Shown: piece after piece, positions 1 to 8,116 of the stretch | How the letters are laid out: each line of letters starts with the position of its first letter | Numbering within the stretch: position 1 is the first letter of the stretch | NCBI GenBank assembly: GCA_035544515.1 | Contig: DATKEG010000095.1 | Location: 1 to 13,455, forward strand | DNA length: 13,455 nucleotides | Reading direction: 5' to 3' | Source: DATKEG01 sp035544515 | GTDB taxonomy: Bacteria > Acidobacteriota > Vicinamibacteria > Fen-336 | Notes under the pieces: model-generated | The model's database searches: none | What the model saw: only the letters and a program-made list of their open reading frames with translations | What the model was told of the DNA's origin: nothing | Translations under genes and position numbers: made by a program

Positions 1-1046
1 GCCAGGTCGCGCGCGGCGGGGACGCCGCCCAGGCCCTCGGCCTGGCGGGCGGCGCGCACGATCGCGTCGGCCATGACCTCGGCCGCCAGCGCGCCGATCA
101 GCGACACGTTCGCCTCGCCCGCGCGGGCACCGGTGGCCAGCGCGAAGATCGTGTCGCCGTCGCCGGGCGTGTGGGCCGGCGAGATCGCGCGCGCGTAGCC
201 ATCGTGGGCCATCTGCGCCACCTTCCGGGCCTCGGCCTTGGTGAGGAGGGCATTGGTCGCCACCACCCCGATGGTCGTGTTCTCGCCGGAGCGCGGCGTG
301 CGCAACCGCCCGCCGACCTCGCCCGCCCGCACCAGCTTGCGCGCGTCCGCGAGCGCCTTGCCGTCCTCGGTGCGCACGCCGGCGACCACCTGCCCGGTGG
401 CCGGGTCGATGACGTCGCCTACCGCGTTGACGGCGACGAGCGCCGCCACGGTGAGTCCATCGGGAAGCGTGAGGGCGGCCGTTCCGATGCCGGCCTTCAT
501 GCTGCGGCCCGGCCCGCCCATCTTCCCCACCGTGGCGCCGGCGCCCGCGCCGACGTTGCCTTCGGACACGGGCCCGTCCGTGGCGGCCTTCGCGGCCAGG
601 TACCCGCATTCGGCGGTGGGACGTATCGCCGGCTTGCCGCCGAACCCGAGGTCGTAGAGGACGGCCGCGGGCACGATCGGCACCTTGACGATGCGCATGT
701 CGTAGCCGATCCCCTTCTCCTCGAGATACCGCATCACGCCCGAGGCCGTATCCAGGCCGAAGGCGCTGCCGCCGGAGAGCACGATCCCGTGCACCTCCTG
801 GACGCTGTTGGAGGGGTCGAGCAGGTCCGTCTCGCGCGTGCCCGGGGCGCCGCCGCGCACGTCGACGCCGGCCGTGGCGCCGCCTTCGGTGAGGATGACG
901 GTGCAGCCGGTGGGCCGCCCGCTCAAGGTGTGGTGGCCGACCTTCACGCCGTCCACCGCCGTGAGGCCGTGGTGCGGGCGGACCTCGGCCTGCGCGCTCA
1001 CGAACCCGACCGTGCATGCGGCCAGCGCGGCAAGGCGATGCCTCAT
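1..1046 (-). CDS. P1 (DmpA/S58) family peptidase, exported, C-terminal end cut by window edge
   Basis: Member of the DmpA/P1 family of self-processing N-terminal-nucleophile hydrolases (L-aminopeptidase/D-esterase, beta-peptidyl aminopeptidase, ThnT relatives). The frame is open from ATG at 1046 to base 1, giving 348 full codons. The last visible residues (GGVPAARDL) resemble the usual family C-terminus, so only a few codons are probably missing. Residues 1-20 look like a signal peptide ending A-Q-A. Family motifs follow in order: RPTGCTVIL near 44-52, GATAGVDVRGGAPGTRETD near 56-74, EGNVGAGAGATVGK, VNAVGDV, then ENTTIGVVATNA with Asn256-Thr257, and GDGDTIFALATG. By analogy with ThnT (Asn-Thr cleavage), Thr257 is the likely new N-terminal nucleophile. 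The ATG follows directly on the TAG stop of the receptor gene with no spacer and no strong Shine-Dalgarno, suggesting translational coupling. The substrate is unknown; aminopeptidase or amidase action on peptides outside the cytoplasm is inferred. Confidence 0.93.
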   Translation of the reverse strand, partial: MRHRLAALAACTVGFVSAQAEVRPHHGLTAVDGVKVGHHTLSGRPTGCTVILTEGGATAGVDVRGGAPGTRETDLLDPSNSVQEVHGIVLSGGSAFGLDTASGVMRYLEEKGIGYDMRIVKVPIVPAAVLYDLGFGGKPAIRPTAECGYLAAKAATDGPVSEGNVGAGAGATVGKMGGPGRSMKAGIGTAALTLPDGLTVAALVAVNAVGDVIDPATGQVVAGVRTEDGKALADARKLVRAGEVGGRLRTPRSGENTTIGVVATNALLTKAEARKVAQMAHDGYARAISPAHTPGDGDTIFALATGARAGEANVSLIGALAAEVMADAIVRAARQAEGLGGVPAARDL

Positions 1047-4000
1047 CTAGAAAATGTACTTCACGCCGAGCTGGACGATGCGGCCGTCGTCGGCGCCGAG
1101 GATCTGGCCGAAGGTGGCGGCGCCGATCGTGCCGGCGGGCTGGCCGAAGCGCACCTGGTTGAACAGGTTGAACGCCTCCACCCGGAGCTGGAGCGCATGG
1201 CTCCGGCGCACGGCGATGTTCTTGAAGAGCGACAGGTCCGTGCGGTTGAAGCCCGGGCCGCGCACCGTGTTGCGGCCGGCGTCGCCCGGCCGCTCGCCGC
1301 TCTGGGCCAGCGTGCGGCGGACGAAGCAGCTCGTGTCGAACCACTCCGCCGTCGTCTTCGGACCGCCGTTGGGATCGCAGACGACGTCGGGGCGAGCGGT
1401 CAGGAAGCGGATGGACAGGTTGCCCCCTTCGTTCACCGAGAGCGGGAACCCCGTCTGCGCCTGGAAGATGCCGTTGAGCTGCCAGCCGCCGAGCGCGTGC
1501 CGGACGAGCGCGCCCCGGTCCTCCAGCCGCGGCAGCTCGTAGCCGAAGCTGACCACGAACCGGTGGCGGACATCGAAGAGCGCGTTGCCCTTCTCGTAGG
1601 CGAGCGCCGCCTCGACGCTGGCTTCGTCTCCCTGGACGACGGGCAGCACCGGCCGGTTCTCGCCGCCGATGTTGAGGCCGGAGACGTGGTCGATGGCGTG
1701 GCTCCAGGTGTACGAGGCAAGGAAGTTGAGACCGCGGGTCGGACGCAGGCGCGCGCTGGCTTGCAGCGCGTCGTACCAGGACTCGGCGACCGAAAACGTC
1801 GGCCGCAGCAGGGCGAAGGCCGGCATGACGCGCTGCGTGCTCCGCGTGGTCTGTCCCGGCGTGTACACCCCCGGGTTGACCTCCATGAAGATCGGCAGGT
1901 GCTTGCCGCGCGAGCCGACGTAGCCCAGCTCGACACCGAGGCTCCGGCCGATCTGCTGCTGCACGGTGAGGTTGTAGTGGTGGGCGTAGGGCGACTGGAA
2001 GTCGTTTCCCCAGCCGATGATGGTGAGGTTGGCCGGGAACAGGCGCGGCCCTCCGGCCAGGGCCCCCAGGGGGTCGGCCAGCGTGATGGGCGTGGGCGTG
2101 TTGAGCTCCACCAGGGGCGTGAAGGGCGGAGAGAGGACGCCGCTCTGGAAGAAGTCGCCCTGTCCGGCCAAAGCGTCGTAGAAGAGTCCCCAGGCCGCGC
2201 GGATGCTGGTCCGGCCCCGTCCCGTGGGGTCCCAGACGGCGGCCAGGCGCGGCGCGACGTTGTTCTTGTCCGTCGGCACCACGCCCCGCGGCACGCCCGG
2301 ATCGCCGGGATAGACGAGCCCCCGCGGCGCGTCCTTGAACTTCTGGGACTGCACGCCGACGTGGACGGCGGTGATGGCGTCGTTTTTGTCCACGAACGGG
2401 ATCGGCAGCTCGTAGCGGACGCCCAGGTTGAGCGTGAGGCGCGGGGTGACGCGGAACTCGTCCTGCACGTAGGCGGCGTAGAGCCAGCCGTGCCCGTCCT
2501 GGATGGCCTGGGTGGTGGTGGCGCGCGCCTGCGCGGGCAGCCCGAGCAGGAAGTCGGCCATGGCGTTTCCGGTGATGCCGCCCGAGAAGGTGACGTCGCC
2601 GTTGGGCCGGTTGATGAACGCGATCTTCATGTTCTCGCGGCGCACGTCCACGCCGAGCTTGAACGAGTGGCGGCCGGTGAGGTACGTGAGGTCGTCCGTG
2701 AACTGGAAGACGTTGTTCACGCGCTCCACGAACGGCTGTTGCAGGTCGCCGAGCGCGGTGGCGCCGGCGAAGAAGCCGGCGACCACGATCGAGGGCAAGC
2801 CGACGGCCAGCGGGTTCGTGTTCGGGAGGTCGATGCCGTATTCGGAGTTCTGCCGCCCGCTGGTGACCTGGGGGTTGGCGTAGATCCGGTTGAAGGAGAA
2901 GCGCGCCACGTTGATCGCGCGCGAGCTGAACATGTACGTGTCGCCGATCATGAAGTCCTGCAGCGTGGCCTTGGCCAGCTGGTCGGCCGCCTGCACCGTG
3001 CGCGGCGTGACCCGGTTGGTGTGGCTCCAGAGGTAGCGGGCGAGGATGGAGTGCTCCTCGGTGGCGCGGTAGTCGAGGCGCAGGCCCGCCTGGTCGCGGT
3101 CGTCCCCGACCGTGGGCGAGGCGGTGTAGCGGTTGGCGCCCACGTTGGCCGGGGGCACGAAATCCGCGAGCAGCCGCTGCGCGATGGGATCGAGGCGGCC
3201 GGCGGGGATCACGTTGCCCGGGAACGGCTGGCCGGTGAGCGGGTCGCGGACGGCGGGAGATCCCGAGAAGTCGCCGCGCCGCTGCGCGGCGGTGGGGACG
3301 AGGAGGGTCTGGGTGAGCCCGCTCTGGTTGCGGTAGCCCTCGTAGTAGCCGAAGGCGAACAGCCGGTTCTTCGCCAGCGGCGCGCCGAGCGCGGCGCCGA
3401 ACTGGTTCTGCTTCAGGACCGGCTTGGGCTGGGTCGCGGGCGCGAAGTAGTTGCGGGCCTGCCGCGCGTCGTCGCGGTTGAACTCCCAGAGGGCGCCGTG
3501 CCACTCGTTGCTCCCCGACTTGGTCACCAGGGTGACCACCGAGCCGGCGTTCCGGCCGTACTCCGCGTTGTAGGAGTGCGTCAGGATCTTGAACTCCTGG
3601 ATGGCGTCGGGCGGCGGCCGCAGCACGAAGCCGGTGTTGAACGTGTCGTTGTTGGTCGCGCCGTCGATGAGGAAGTTGTTGGACTGGTTCCGCATGCCGT
3701 TCACGTTGAACCCGCCCGTCACGTTGCCGAACCCGCCGGGCGAGGCGTCGCCGCTCTGTCCGCCCAGGGACACCGGCGGCGCGACCACCCCGGGGATGAG
3801 CGTGCCGAGCTGGGCGAAGTTGCGCCCGTTGAGCGGCAGGTCCACGACCTTCTTCTCGTCGATGACGATGCCGAGGGTGGCGTTGGTGGTCTCGATGAGC
3901 GGCGCGTCCGCCTGCACGACCACGGTCTCCGCGAGCGGGCCCACCTTCAGGCTCACGTCCACGCGCGCGGTCTCCGCCACGCTCACGCGCACGCCTTCAC

Positions 4001-4307
4001 GGGTGTGCGGCGCGAACCCGCTCAGGCTCGCCGCGACGTTGTAGAGGCCGGGCGGCAGCAGGGGCAGGGTGTAGAAGCCGTCCGCGCCGCTGGCGGCCGT
4101 CCGCACCTGCCCGGTGGCCTGGCTGGTGGCCTGCACGGTCGCGCCGGGCAGGAGGGCCCCCGAGTCGTCGGTGACCACCCCGGTGATGGCGCCCGTGGCC
4201 TGGGCGCTCGCCCCGGACGGCGAGGCCAGCACGGCGGCCGCCGCCAGCGCCAGCGCCCAGAGCGTCCGTCCACACGAACCCCGCCGTTCATGAGTCAGCC
4301 TGCGCAT
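1047..4307 (-). CDS. TonB-dependent outer-membrane receptor, Oar-like, with carboxypeptidase-regulatory-like domain
   Basis: A 1086-residue outer-membrane protein. Residues 1-37 form a signal peptide (hydrophobic run WALALAAAAVLA, cleavage after S-A-Q-A). Residues about 39-121 are a carboxypeptidase-regulatory-like beta-sandwich (ITGVVTDDSGALLPGATV, then GFYTLPLLPPGLYNV). A plug domain follows (DLPLNGRNFAQLGTLIPGV near 157-174; FNVNGMRNQSNNFLIDGATN near 200-219; IQEFKILTHSYNAEYGRNAG near 236-255). The rest is a long beta-barrel with typical strands such as LNLGVRYE near 627, and the protein ends in YIF, the terminal Phe expected for BAM-assembled barrels. Such receptors import or bind large substrates using TonB energy, and the family is greatly expanded in Acidobacteriota. 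No clear TonB box was seen. ATG 4307 is chosen because an AGGGAGGGG ribosome site lies 4 bases upstream; the frame is open far upstream only because of GC bias. It lies 14 bases after the phosphodiesterase gene and abuts the peptidase gene. The ligand is not predictable. Confidence 0.95.
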   Translation of the reverse strand: MRRLTHERRGSCGRTLWALALAAAAVLASPSGASAQATGAITGVVTDDSGALLPGATVQATSQATGQVRTAASGADGFYTLPLLPPGLYNVAASLSGFAPHTREGVRVSVAETARVDVSLKVGPLAETVVVQADAPLIETTNATLGIVIDEKKVVDLPLNGRNFAQLGTLIPGVVAPPVSLGGQSGDASPGGFGNVTGGFNVNGMRNQSNNFLIDGATNNDTFNTGFVLRPPPDAIQEFKILTHSYNAEYGRNAGSVVTLVTKSGSNEWHGALWEFNRDDARQARNYFAPATQPKPVLKQNQFGAALGAPLAKNRLFAFGYYEGYRNQSGLTQTLLVPTAAQRRGDFSGSPAVRDPLTGQPFPGNVIPAGRLDPIAQRLLADFVPPANVGANRYTASPTVGDDRDQAGLRLDYRATEEHSILARYLWSHTNRVTPRTVQAADQLAKATLQDFMIGDTYMFSSRAINVARFSFNRIYANPQVTSGRQNSEYGIDLPNTNPLAVGLPSIVVAGFFAGATALGDLQQPFVERVNNVFQFTDDLTYLTGRHSFKLGVDVRRENMKIAFINRPNGDVTFSGGITGNAMADFLLGLPAQARATTTQAIQDGHGWLYAAYVQDEFRVTPRLTLNLGVRYELPIPFVDKNDAITAVHVGVQSQKFKDAPRGLVYPGDPGVPRGVVPTDKNNVAPRLAAVWDPTGRGRTSIRAAWGLFYDALAGQGDFFQSGVLSPPFTPLVELNTPTPITLADPLGALAGGPRLFPANLTIIGWGNDFQSPYAHHYNLTVQQQIGRSLGVELGYVGSRGKHLPIFMEVNPGVYTPGQTTRSTQRVMPAFALLRPTFSVAESWYDALQASARLRPTRGLNFLASYTWSHAIDHVSGLNIGGENRPVLPVVQGDEASVEAALAYEKGNALFDVRHRFVVSFGYELPRLEDRGALVRHALGGWQLNGIFQAQTGFPLSVNEGGNLSIRFLTARPDVVCDPNGGPKTTAEWFDTSCFVRRTLAQSGERPGDAGRNTVRGPGFNRTDLSLFKNIAVRRSHALQLRVEAFNLFNQVRFGQPAGTIGAATFGQILGADDGRIVQLGVKYIF

Positions 4308-4311
4308 GCGT

Positions 4312-4320
4312 CCCCTCCCT
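4312..4320 (-). promoter_or_regulatory. Strong ribosome binding site of the TonB receptor gene
   Basis: AGGGAGGGG on the minus strand, 4 bases before ATG 4307 and directly after the TAA stop of the preceding gene. It fixes the receptor start inside a frame that stays open much further upstream. Confidence 0.75.
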
Positions 4321-4321
4321 C

Positions 4322-5704
4322 TTACGGAGTCGCCGTGCCGGCCAGCAGCCCGAGCATCGGCGCTCCTTCCGTGTCTCCCATGTCGAGTCCGAGCAGCCGC
4401 GCGATCGTCGGCCCCACGTCGAGCTGGCGCGCGCGCGGCACCACCAGCCCGGGCCGCACGCCCGCTCCGGACAGGATCAGGCCCGTGTGCAGCGCCGGCT
4501 GATCGGGCAGGTAGCCGTGAGACCCGCGGGTCGCGGTCGGCGCCACGAAGTCGTCGCCCTCGAAGCCTCCGCTCACCATGTACCCGTCCACCGGCTCCAC
4601 GAAGAAGGCCGCCTCCGGATAGGCGCCCAGCGCGTCGAGCTCCTGGCGGTCCACCACGCGGAACAGCCCGCGGTAGCGGCCGTCGGCCAGCGCGCGGAAG
4701 AGCGCTTCGGCGCGGTCGGCGAGCGCCCGGTCCGCGGGGTCCTTCACCCGGACGGCGCCGCCGTGCGCCGCCGCCTGCCAGGACTGGATGGTGCCGTCCG
4801 CGCCCGTCTGCAGGAGACCGGCCCGCCGGAGGACGACGTTGGGCTGCAGCGTGGAGTGCACGCGGTAGAAGCCGTGGTCGCCCGTGACCACGAACGTCGT
4901 CCGCGGCCGGATGCCGGCCTCTTCGGTGGCGCGGAGGATCTCGCCCAGGAGGCCGTCCACGGCCGTGAAGGCCGCCTTGGCCTCGGGCGAGTGCCGGCCG
5001 AACCGGTGCTGCGCGGAGTCGGTCTGCACGAGGTGCAGGAGGAGCAGGTTGGGCTGGTGGGTCTTCAGGACGTGAACGGTGGCCGCGGCGAAAAAGCGGT
5101 CGCGCTTCGCGATGTCGCGGTGGTCGTCCGGACCGAAGCCTCCCAGGCGCTTCACCACGTCGTCCACCAACCCGGCCGTGGACATCCCGCGCATGGTGTC
5201 GAGCCAGCTCCGCCCCTCCGCGGCCTGGCTCTCGGGGATGAGCGCGTCGATGCGGGCGCCCACGGTGACCGGCCAGGACAGCGCGGCCGTCTTCAGCCCC
5301 GCGCCGGAGGCCACCTGCCACAAGGCCGGCGCCTTCAGCGCCTCCGCCTCGCGGTACCACTGCGTCGATCCCCGCTCGGGATCGAAGCGCGTGTTGGAGA
5401 TGATCCCGTGCCGGGCCGGACGCATGCCGGTGACCATCGACGTGTGCGACGGGTAGGTCACCGAGGGGTATTGGCCGACCACCGCCTCGGCCCAGCTCCC
5501 CGCCTCGCGCAGCGCCTGCAGGTTCGGCAGGCTCAGGCCGAAGTCCTGTGGCCGGATGTAGTACTCGGGCAGGAGGCCGTCGATCGAGATGAGCACGACG
5601 TGATCGGCCCCTCGCGGCGCGGCCGGAGCCGCGACCGCGACGGCCGCAGACGCCGCGAGCAGCGCGGCCGCCGTCCGGCGGATAACGCCCGTCGGCCCGC
5701 GCAT
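4322..5704 (-). CDS. Secreted nucleotide pyrophosphatase/phosphodiesterase-like enzyme (alkaline phosphatase superfamily)
   Basis: 460 residues of the type I phosphodiesterase/nucleotide pyrophosphatase (NPP) family, two-zinc hydrolases that cleave phosphodiester or pyrophosphate bonds. Residues 1 to about 29 are a signal peptide (twin Arg at 9-10, then an Ala-rich core), so the enzyme acts in the periplasm or outside. All expected catalytic residues are visible: Asp42 (LISIDG), nucleophile Thr83 (YPSVTYPSHTSMVTG), Asp229 and His233 (QTDSAQH), Asp276-His277 (VTGDHGF) and His396 (GSHGYLPD). The length fits bacterial NPPs (about 400-460). The C-terminal half carries the usual LDVGPTIARLLGL segment near 428-440. 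The start ATG shares its A with the TGA stop of the aminotransferase (TGATG), and a GGTGAG lies 3 bases upstream, which suggests coupled translation. It is followed after 14 bases by the receptor gene. Substrates of such enzymes include nucleotides, lipid-like diesters and phosphonate or phosphate monoesters; sequence alone does not choose among them. Confidence 0.93.
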   Translation of the reverse strand: MRGPTGVIRRTAAALLAASAAVAVAAPAAPRGADHVVLISIDGLLPEYYIRPQDFGLSLPNLQALREAGSWAEAVVGQYPSVTYPSHTSMVTGMRPARHGIISNTRFDPERGSTQWYREAEALKAPALWQVASGAGLKTAALSWPVTVGARIDALIPESQAAEGRSWLDTMRGMSTAGLVDDVVKRLGGFGPDDHRDIAKRDRFFAAATVHVLKTHQPNLLLLHLVQTDSAQHRFGRHSPEAKAAFTAVDGLLGEILRATEEAGIRPRTTFVVTGDHGFYRVHSTLQPNVVLRRAGLLQTGADGTIQSWQAAAHGGAVRVKDPADRALADRAEALFRALADGRYRGLFRVVDRQELDALGAYPEAAFFVEPVDGYMVSGGFEGDDFVAPTATRGSHGYLPDQPALHTGLILSGAGVRPGLVVPRARQLDVGPTIARLLGLDMGDTEGAPMLGLLAGTATP

Positions 5705-7038
5705 CAGCTCACCGCCTTGTCGGTCTGGTCCAGCCCCCGGTCGATGATGCCCAGGGCCTCGCGCATCTCCGCTTCCGTGATGCACAGCGGCGGGTTGGTG
5801 TAGAAGGCGTTCCAGCGGACGAGGGTGTAGAGCCCCTCCTGGCGGAAGAAGCGCCCGAGCGCGGCCATCTCCTCGGACGTCCCGCCGAAGGGGGCCATGG
5901 GCTGCCGCGTCTTGCGGTCGCGGACGAGCTCGACGATGCCGAACAGGCCGATCGAGCGCACCGCGCCCACCGAAGGGTGCTTCGCCTCCAGACCGGCCAG
6001 CAGCTCCTTCAGCAGCACGCCCATCCGCTTCGCGTTGCCCACCATGTCGTCTTCCTCGTAGGCGGCGATGGTGGCCAGGGCGGCCGCGCAGGCCAGCGGG
6101 TGCGAGTTGTAGGTGAGCCCGCTCGGGAACGCACGGTCCTGGAAGTGCGCGGCGATCTTGCGCTTCATGCCCACGGCGCCGAGCGGGACGTAGGCGCTGG
6201 TGAGGCCCTTGGCCATGATCAGCAGGTCGGGGACCACGTTCCAGTGGTTGATGGCGAACCACTCGCCGGTGCGGCCGAAGCCGGCCATCACCTCGTCGGC
6301 CACCATCAGGATCCCGTATTTGTCGCACAGCGCGCGCACGCCCTGCAGGTACCCCGGCGGCGGGATGAGGATGCCGTTCGTGCCGGTCACGGTCTCCAGG
6401 AAGAAGGCGGCGATCGTCTGCGGGCCCTCGAGCTGGATGACCTCCTCGAGCAGGGCCAGGGCCTCTTCGGCCGTGTCCCAGCCGCGCTCGATGCCGTGGT
6501 AGGGGTCGAGCACGTGGACGACGCCGGGTATGCCAGGCTCCGACGGCCACCGGCGCGGGTCGCCCGTCAGCGTCATGGCTCCCGCCGTGGCGCCGTGGTA
6601 CGAGCGATAGCGCGCCAGCACCTTGTGCCGGCCGGTGAAGGCGCGCGCGATCTTGACCGCGTTCTCGTTCGCCTCGGAGCCGCCGTTGGTGAAGAAGAAG
6701 ACGTCGATGTCGCCCGGGGCCAGCGCGGCCAGCTTCGCGCCCAGGCGCGCCCGCGGCTCCGTGGCCATGAACGGGTTCGCGTAGGCCAGCTCGGCCGCCT
6801 GCCGCTGGATCGCCTCGACCACGCGCGGGTCACCGTGGCCGACGTTGACGCACATGAGCTGGCTGTTGAAGTCGAGGTAGCGTTTGCCTTCCGGCGTCCA
6901 GAAGTACACGCCCTTGGCGCGGGCCACCGGGATGGGGTCCACCTTCGCCTGGGCGGACCATTCGAAGATCGTGTGCTGGCGGGTGAGGGCGACGATCTCT
7001 TCACCGGTGAGCGCCCTTGGCTGTGCGGTCGTGGTCAT
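5704..7038 (-). CDS. Class III PLP-dependent aminotransferase
   Basis: 444 residues, full length for class III (omega-amino acid) aminotransferases of fold type I. Cofactor motifs are intact: NGGSEANE at 118-125 for the phosphate cup, Tyr147-His148-Gly149 stacking on the PLP ring, Asp248 in ADEVMAGFGRTGEW pairing with the pyridine nitrogen, and the Schiff-base lysine Lys277 in MAKGLTSAYVPLGAV. The family moves an amino group from an omega-amine, beta-alanine, taurine, 4-aminobutyrate or similar donor to pyruvate or 2-oxoglutarate. The ETVTGTNGI stretch (215-223) and the GLTSAYVPLGAV context recall the amino acid:pyruvate group, but the donor cannot be named. No Xsc-type sulfoacetaldehyde acetyltransferase is present, so taurine use is unsupported here. 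The ATG has a strong AAAGGAG site 4 bases upstream. It lies 16 bases after the dehydrogenase gene, whose D-malate activity, if present, would yield pyruvate as amino acceptor (inference). Confidence 0.94.
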   Translation of the reverse strand: MTTTAQPRALTGEEIVALTRQHTIFEWSAQAKVDPIPVARAKGVYFWTPEGKRYLDFNSQLMCVNVGHGDPRVVEAIQRQAAELAYANPFMATEPRARLGAKLAALAPGDIDVFFFTNGGSEANENAVKIARAFTGRHKVLARYRSYHGATAGAMTLTGDPRRWPSEPGIPGVVHVLDPYHGIERGWDTAEEALALLEEVIQLEGPQTIAAFFLETVTGTNGILIPPPGYLQGVRALCDKYGILMVADEVMAGFGRTGEWFAINHWNVVPDLLIMAKGLTSAYVPLGAVGMKRKIAAHFQDRAFPSGLTYNSHPLACAAALATIAAYEEDDMVGNAKRMGVLLKELLAGLEAKHPSVGAVRSIGLFGIVELVRDRKTRQPMAPFGGTSEEMAALGRFFRQEGLYTLVRWNAFYTNPPLCITEAEMREALGIIDRGLDQTDKAVS

Positions 7039-7042
7039 GGCT

Positions 7043-7049
7043 CTCCTTT
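7043..7049 (-). promoter_or_regulatory. Strong ribosome binding site of the aminotransferase gene
   Basis: AAAGGAG on the minus strand, 4 bases before ATG 7038, within the 16-base spacer after the dehydrogenase stop. This is the longest intergenic spacer in the window. Confidence 0.75.
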
Positions 7050-7054
7050 GAAAC

Positions 7055-8116
7055 TCACAGGGCCTCCCGGACGGCGGCCGCCACCTCGGCGGTGTTCGCC
7101 TGGCCGCCCAGGTCCGGCGTGCGCACCTCGCCCCGCTCCAGCACGCGCGTGACGGCCCGCAGCACGCGGTCGTGGAGGTCCTTCTCGCCGAGATGGTCGA
7201 GCATCATCGCCCCGGCCCAGATGGCGCCCACCGGGTTGGCGATGCCCTTGCCCGCGATGTCCGGAGCGGAGCCGTGGATCGGCTCGAACATGGACGGGTA
7301 GCGCCGCTCGGGGTTGACGTTGGCTCCGGGCGCCACGCCCAGGCTCCCCGAGATGGCGGCGCCGAGGTCCGTGAGGATGTCGCCGAAGAGGTTCGAGGCC
7401 ACGATCACGTCCACGGTCTGTGGGTGCGTGATCATGCGCGCGGCCAGCGCGTCCACGTGGTACTTGCGCACGCTCACCGACGGGAACTCCGGCGCCAGTT
7501 GTTCCACCACCTCGTCCCACAGCACCATGGAGTGGCGCAGGGCGTTCGACTTGGTGGCGCTGGCCAGCAGGCGGCGCGGGCGCCCCGCCGCCGTCTCGAA
7601 GCCGTAGCGGACGATCCGTTCGATGCCGCGGCGGGTGAAGACGGCGTTCTCCAGCGCGATCTCCTGGGGCGTGCCGGCGTACAACCGTCCGCCCGCGCCG
7701 CAATATTCGCCCTCCGCGTTCTCGCGCACGCAGACCATGTCGATGTCGGCCGCACCGCGCCCGGCGAGGGGACCGGTGACGCCCGGGAGGAGGCGCATGG
7801 GCCGGAGGTTCACGTATTGGTCGAAGCGCTGCCGGATGGGGAGGATCAGCTCCCAGACCGAGATGTGGTCGGGCACGCCGGGGGTGCCGACGGCCCCGAG
7901 GAAGATCGCGTCGAAAGAGCGGAGCTTCTCCAGGCCGTCCGCGTCCATCATGCGGCCGGTACGGCGATAGAAATCGCAGCCCCAGGGGAACTCGGTGGTG
8001 TCGAGCTGGACCTGGGCGGTCCTCGCCGCGGCCTCGAGCACGGCGAGAGCCGCCGGGATCACCTCGCGTCCGATGCCGTCGCCGGGGATGACGGCGATGC
8101 GATACCGAGCGGCCAT
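7055..8116 (-). CDS. Tartrate/D-malate dehydrogenase-type beta-decarboxylating dehydrogenase (isopropylmalate dehydrogenase superfamily)
   Basis: 353 residues, typical for the isocitrate/isopropylmalate dehydrogenase superfamily, most like the tartrate dehydrogenase (TtuC) and D-malate dehydrogenase (DmlA) branch. Branch-like stretches are FPWGCDFYRRTGRMMDADGL near 43-62, FLGAVGTPGVPDHISVWELI near 72-91 and FDQYVNLRPMRLL near 98-110. Substrate arginines are Arg95, Arg105 and Arg131. Tyr138 and Lys189 are the catalytic pair, and Asp222, Asp246 and Asp250 are the metal ligands. EPIHGSAPDIAGKG with Asp286 predicts NAD rather than NADP. Expected reactions are NAD-dependent oxidation of tartrate or oxidative decarboxylation of D-malate to pyruvate. 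Leucine synthesis is less likely because no leuA/C/D genes are present. ATG 8116 shares its A with the dehydrogenase stop upstream (TGATG); a GTG at 8962 would also be in frame but lies inside the preceding genes. The exact substrate is uncertain. Confidence 0.92.
   Translation of the reverse strand: MAARYRIAVIPGDGIGREVIPAALAVLEAAARTAQVQLDTTEFPWGCDFYRRTGRMMDADGLEKLRSFDAIFLGAVGTPGVPDHISVWELILPIRQRFDQYVNLRPMRLLPGVTGPLAGRGAADIDMVCVRENAEGEYCGAGGRLYAGTPQEIALENAVFTRRGIERIVRYGFETAAGRPRRLLASATKSNALRHSMVLWDEVVEQLAPEFPSVSVRKYHVDALAARMITHPQTVDVIVASNLFGDILTDLGAAISGSLGVAPGANVNPERRYPSMFEPIHGSAPDIAGKGIANPVGAIWAGAMMLDHLGEKDLHDRVLRAVTRVLERGEVRTPDLGGQANTAEVAAAVREAL

Noticed and set aside
171..4502. Very long plus-strand open frame (about 1440 codons) opposite the peptidase, receptor and phosphodiesterase genes
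   Set aside because: It is antisense to three well-supported genes. Its translation is low-complexity and rich in Arg, Ala, Gly, Val, His and Asp with no recognisable domain, as expected from a shadow frame in GC-rich DNA. The same holds for the long plus-strand frames at 4487-5803, 5977-7152, 9036-10343 and 10417-12696.
4308..5360. Upstream in-frame extension of the TonB receptor frame
   Set aside because: The extension overlaps the phosphodiesterase gene and has no fold-like sequence. A signal peptide and a strong ribosome site mark ATG 4307 as the start.
5705..6550. Upstream in-frame extension of the phosphodiesterase frame
   Set aside because: It lies wholly within the aminotransferase gene and reads as low-complexity shadow sequence; ATG 5704 gives a proper signal peptide.
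5704..7038. Aminotransferase as a taurine:pyruvate aminotransferase
   Set aside because: A TRAP transporter and class III aminotransferase occur together in some taurine operons, but no sulfoacetaldehyde acetyltransferase, TauR-type regulator or sulfite exporter is present here.
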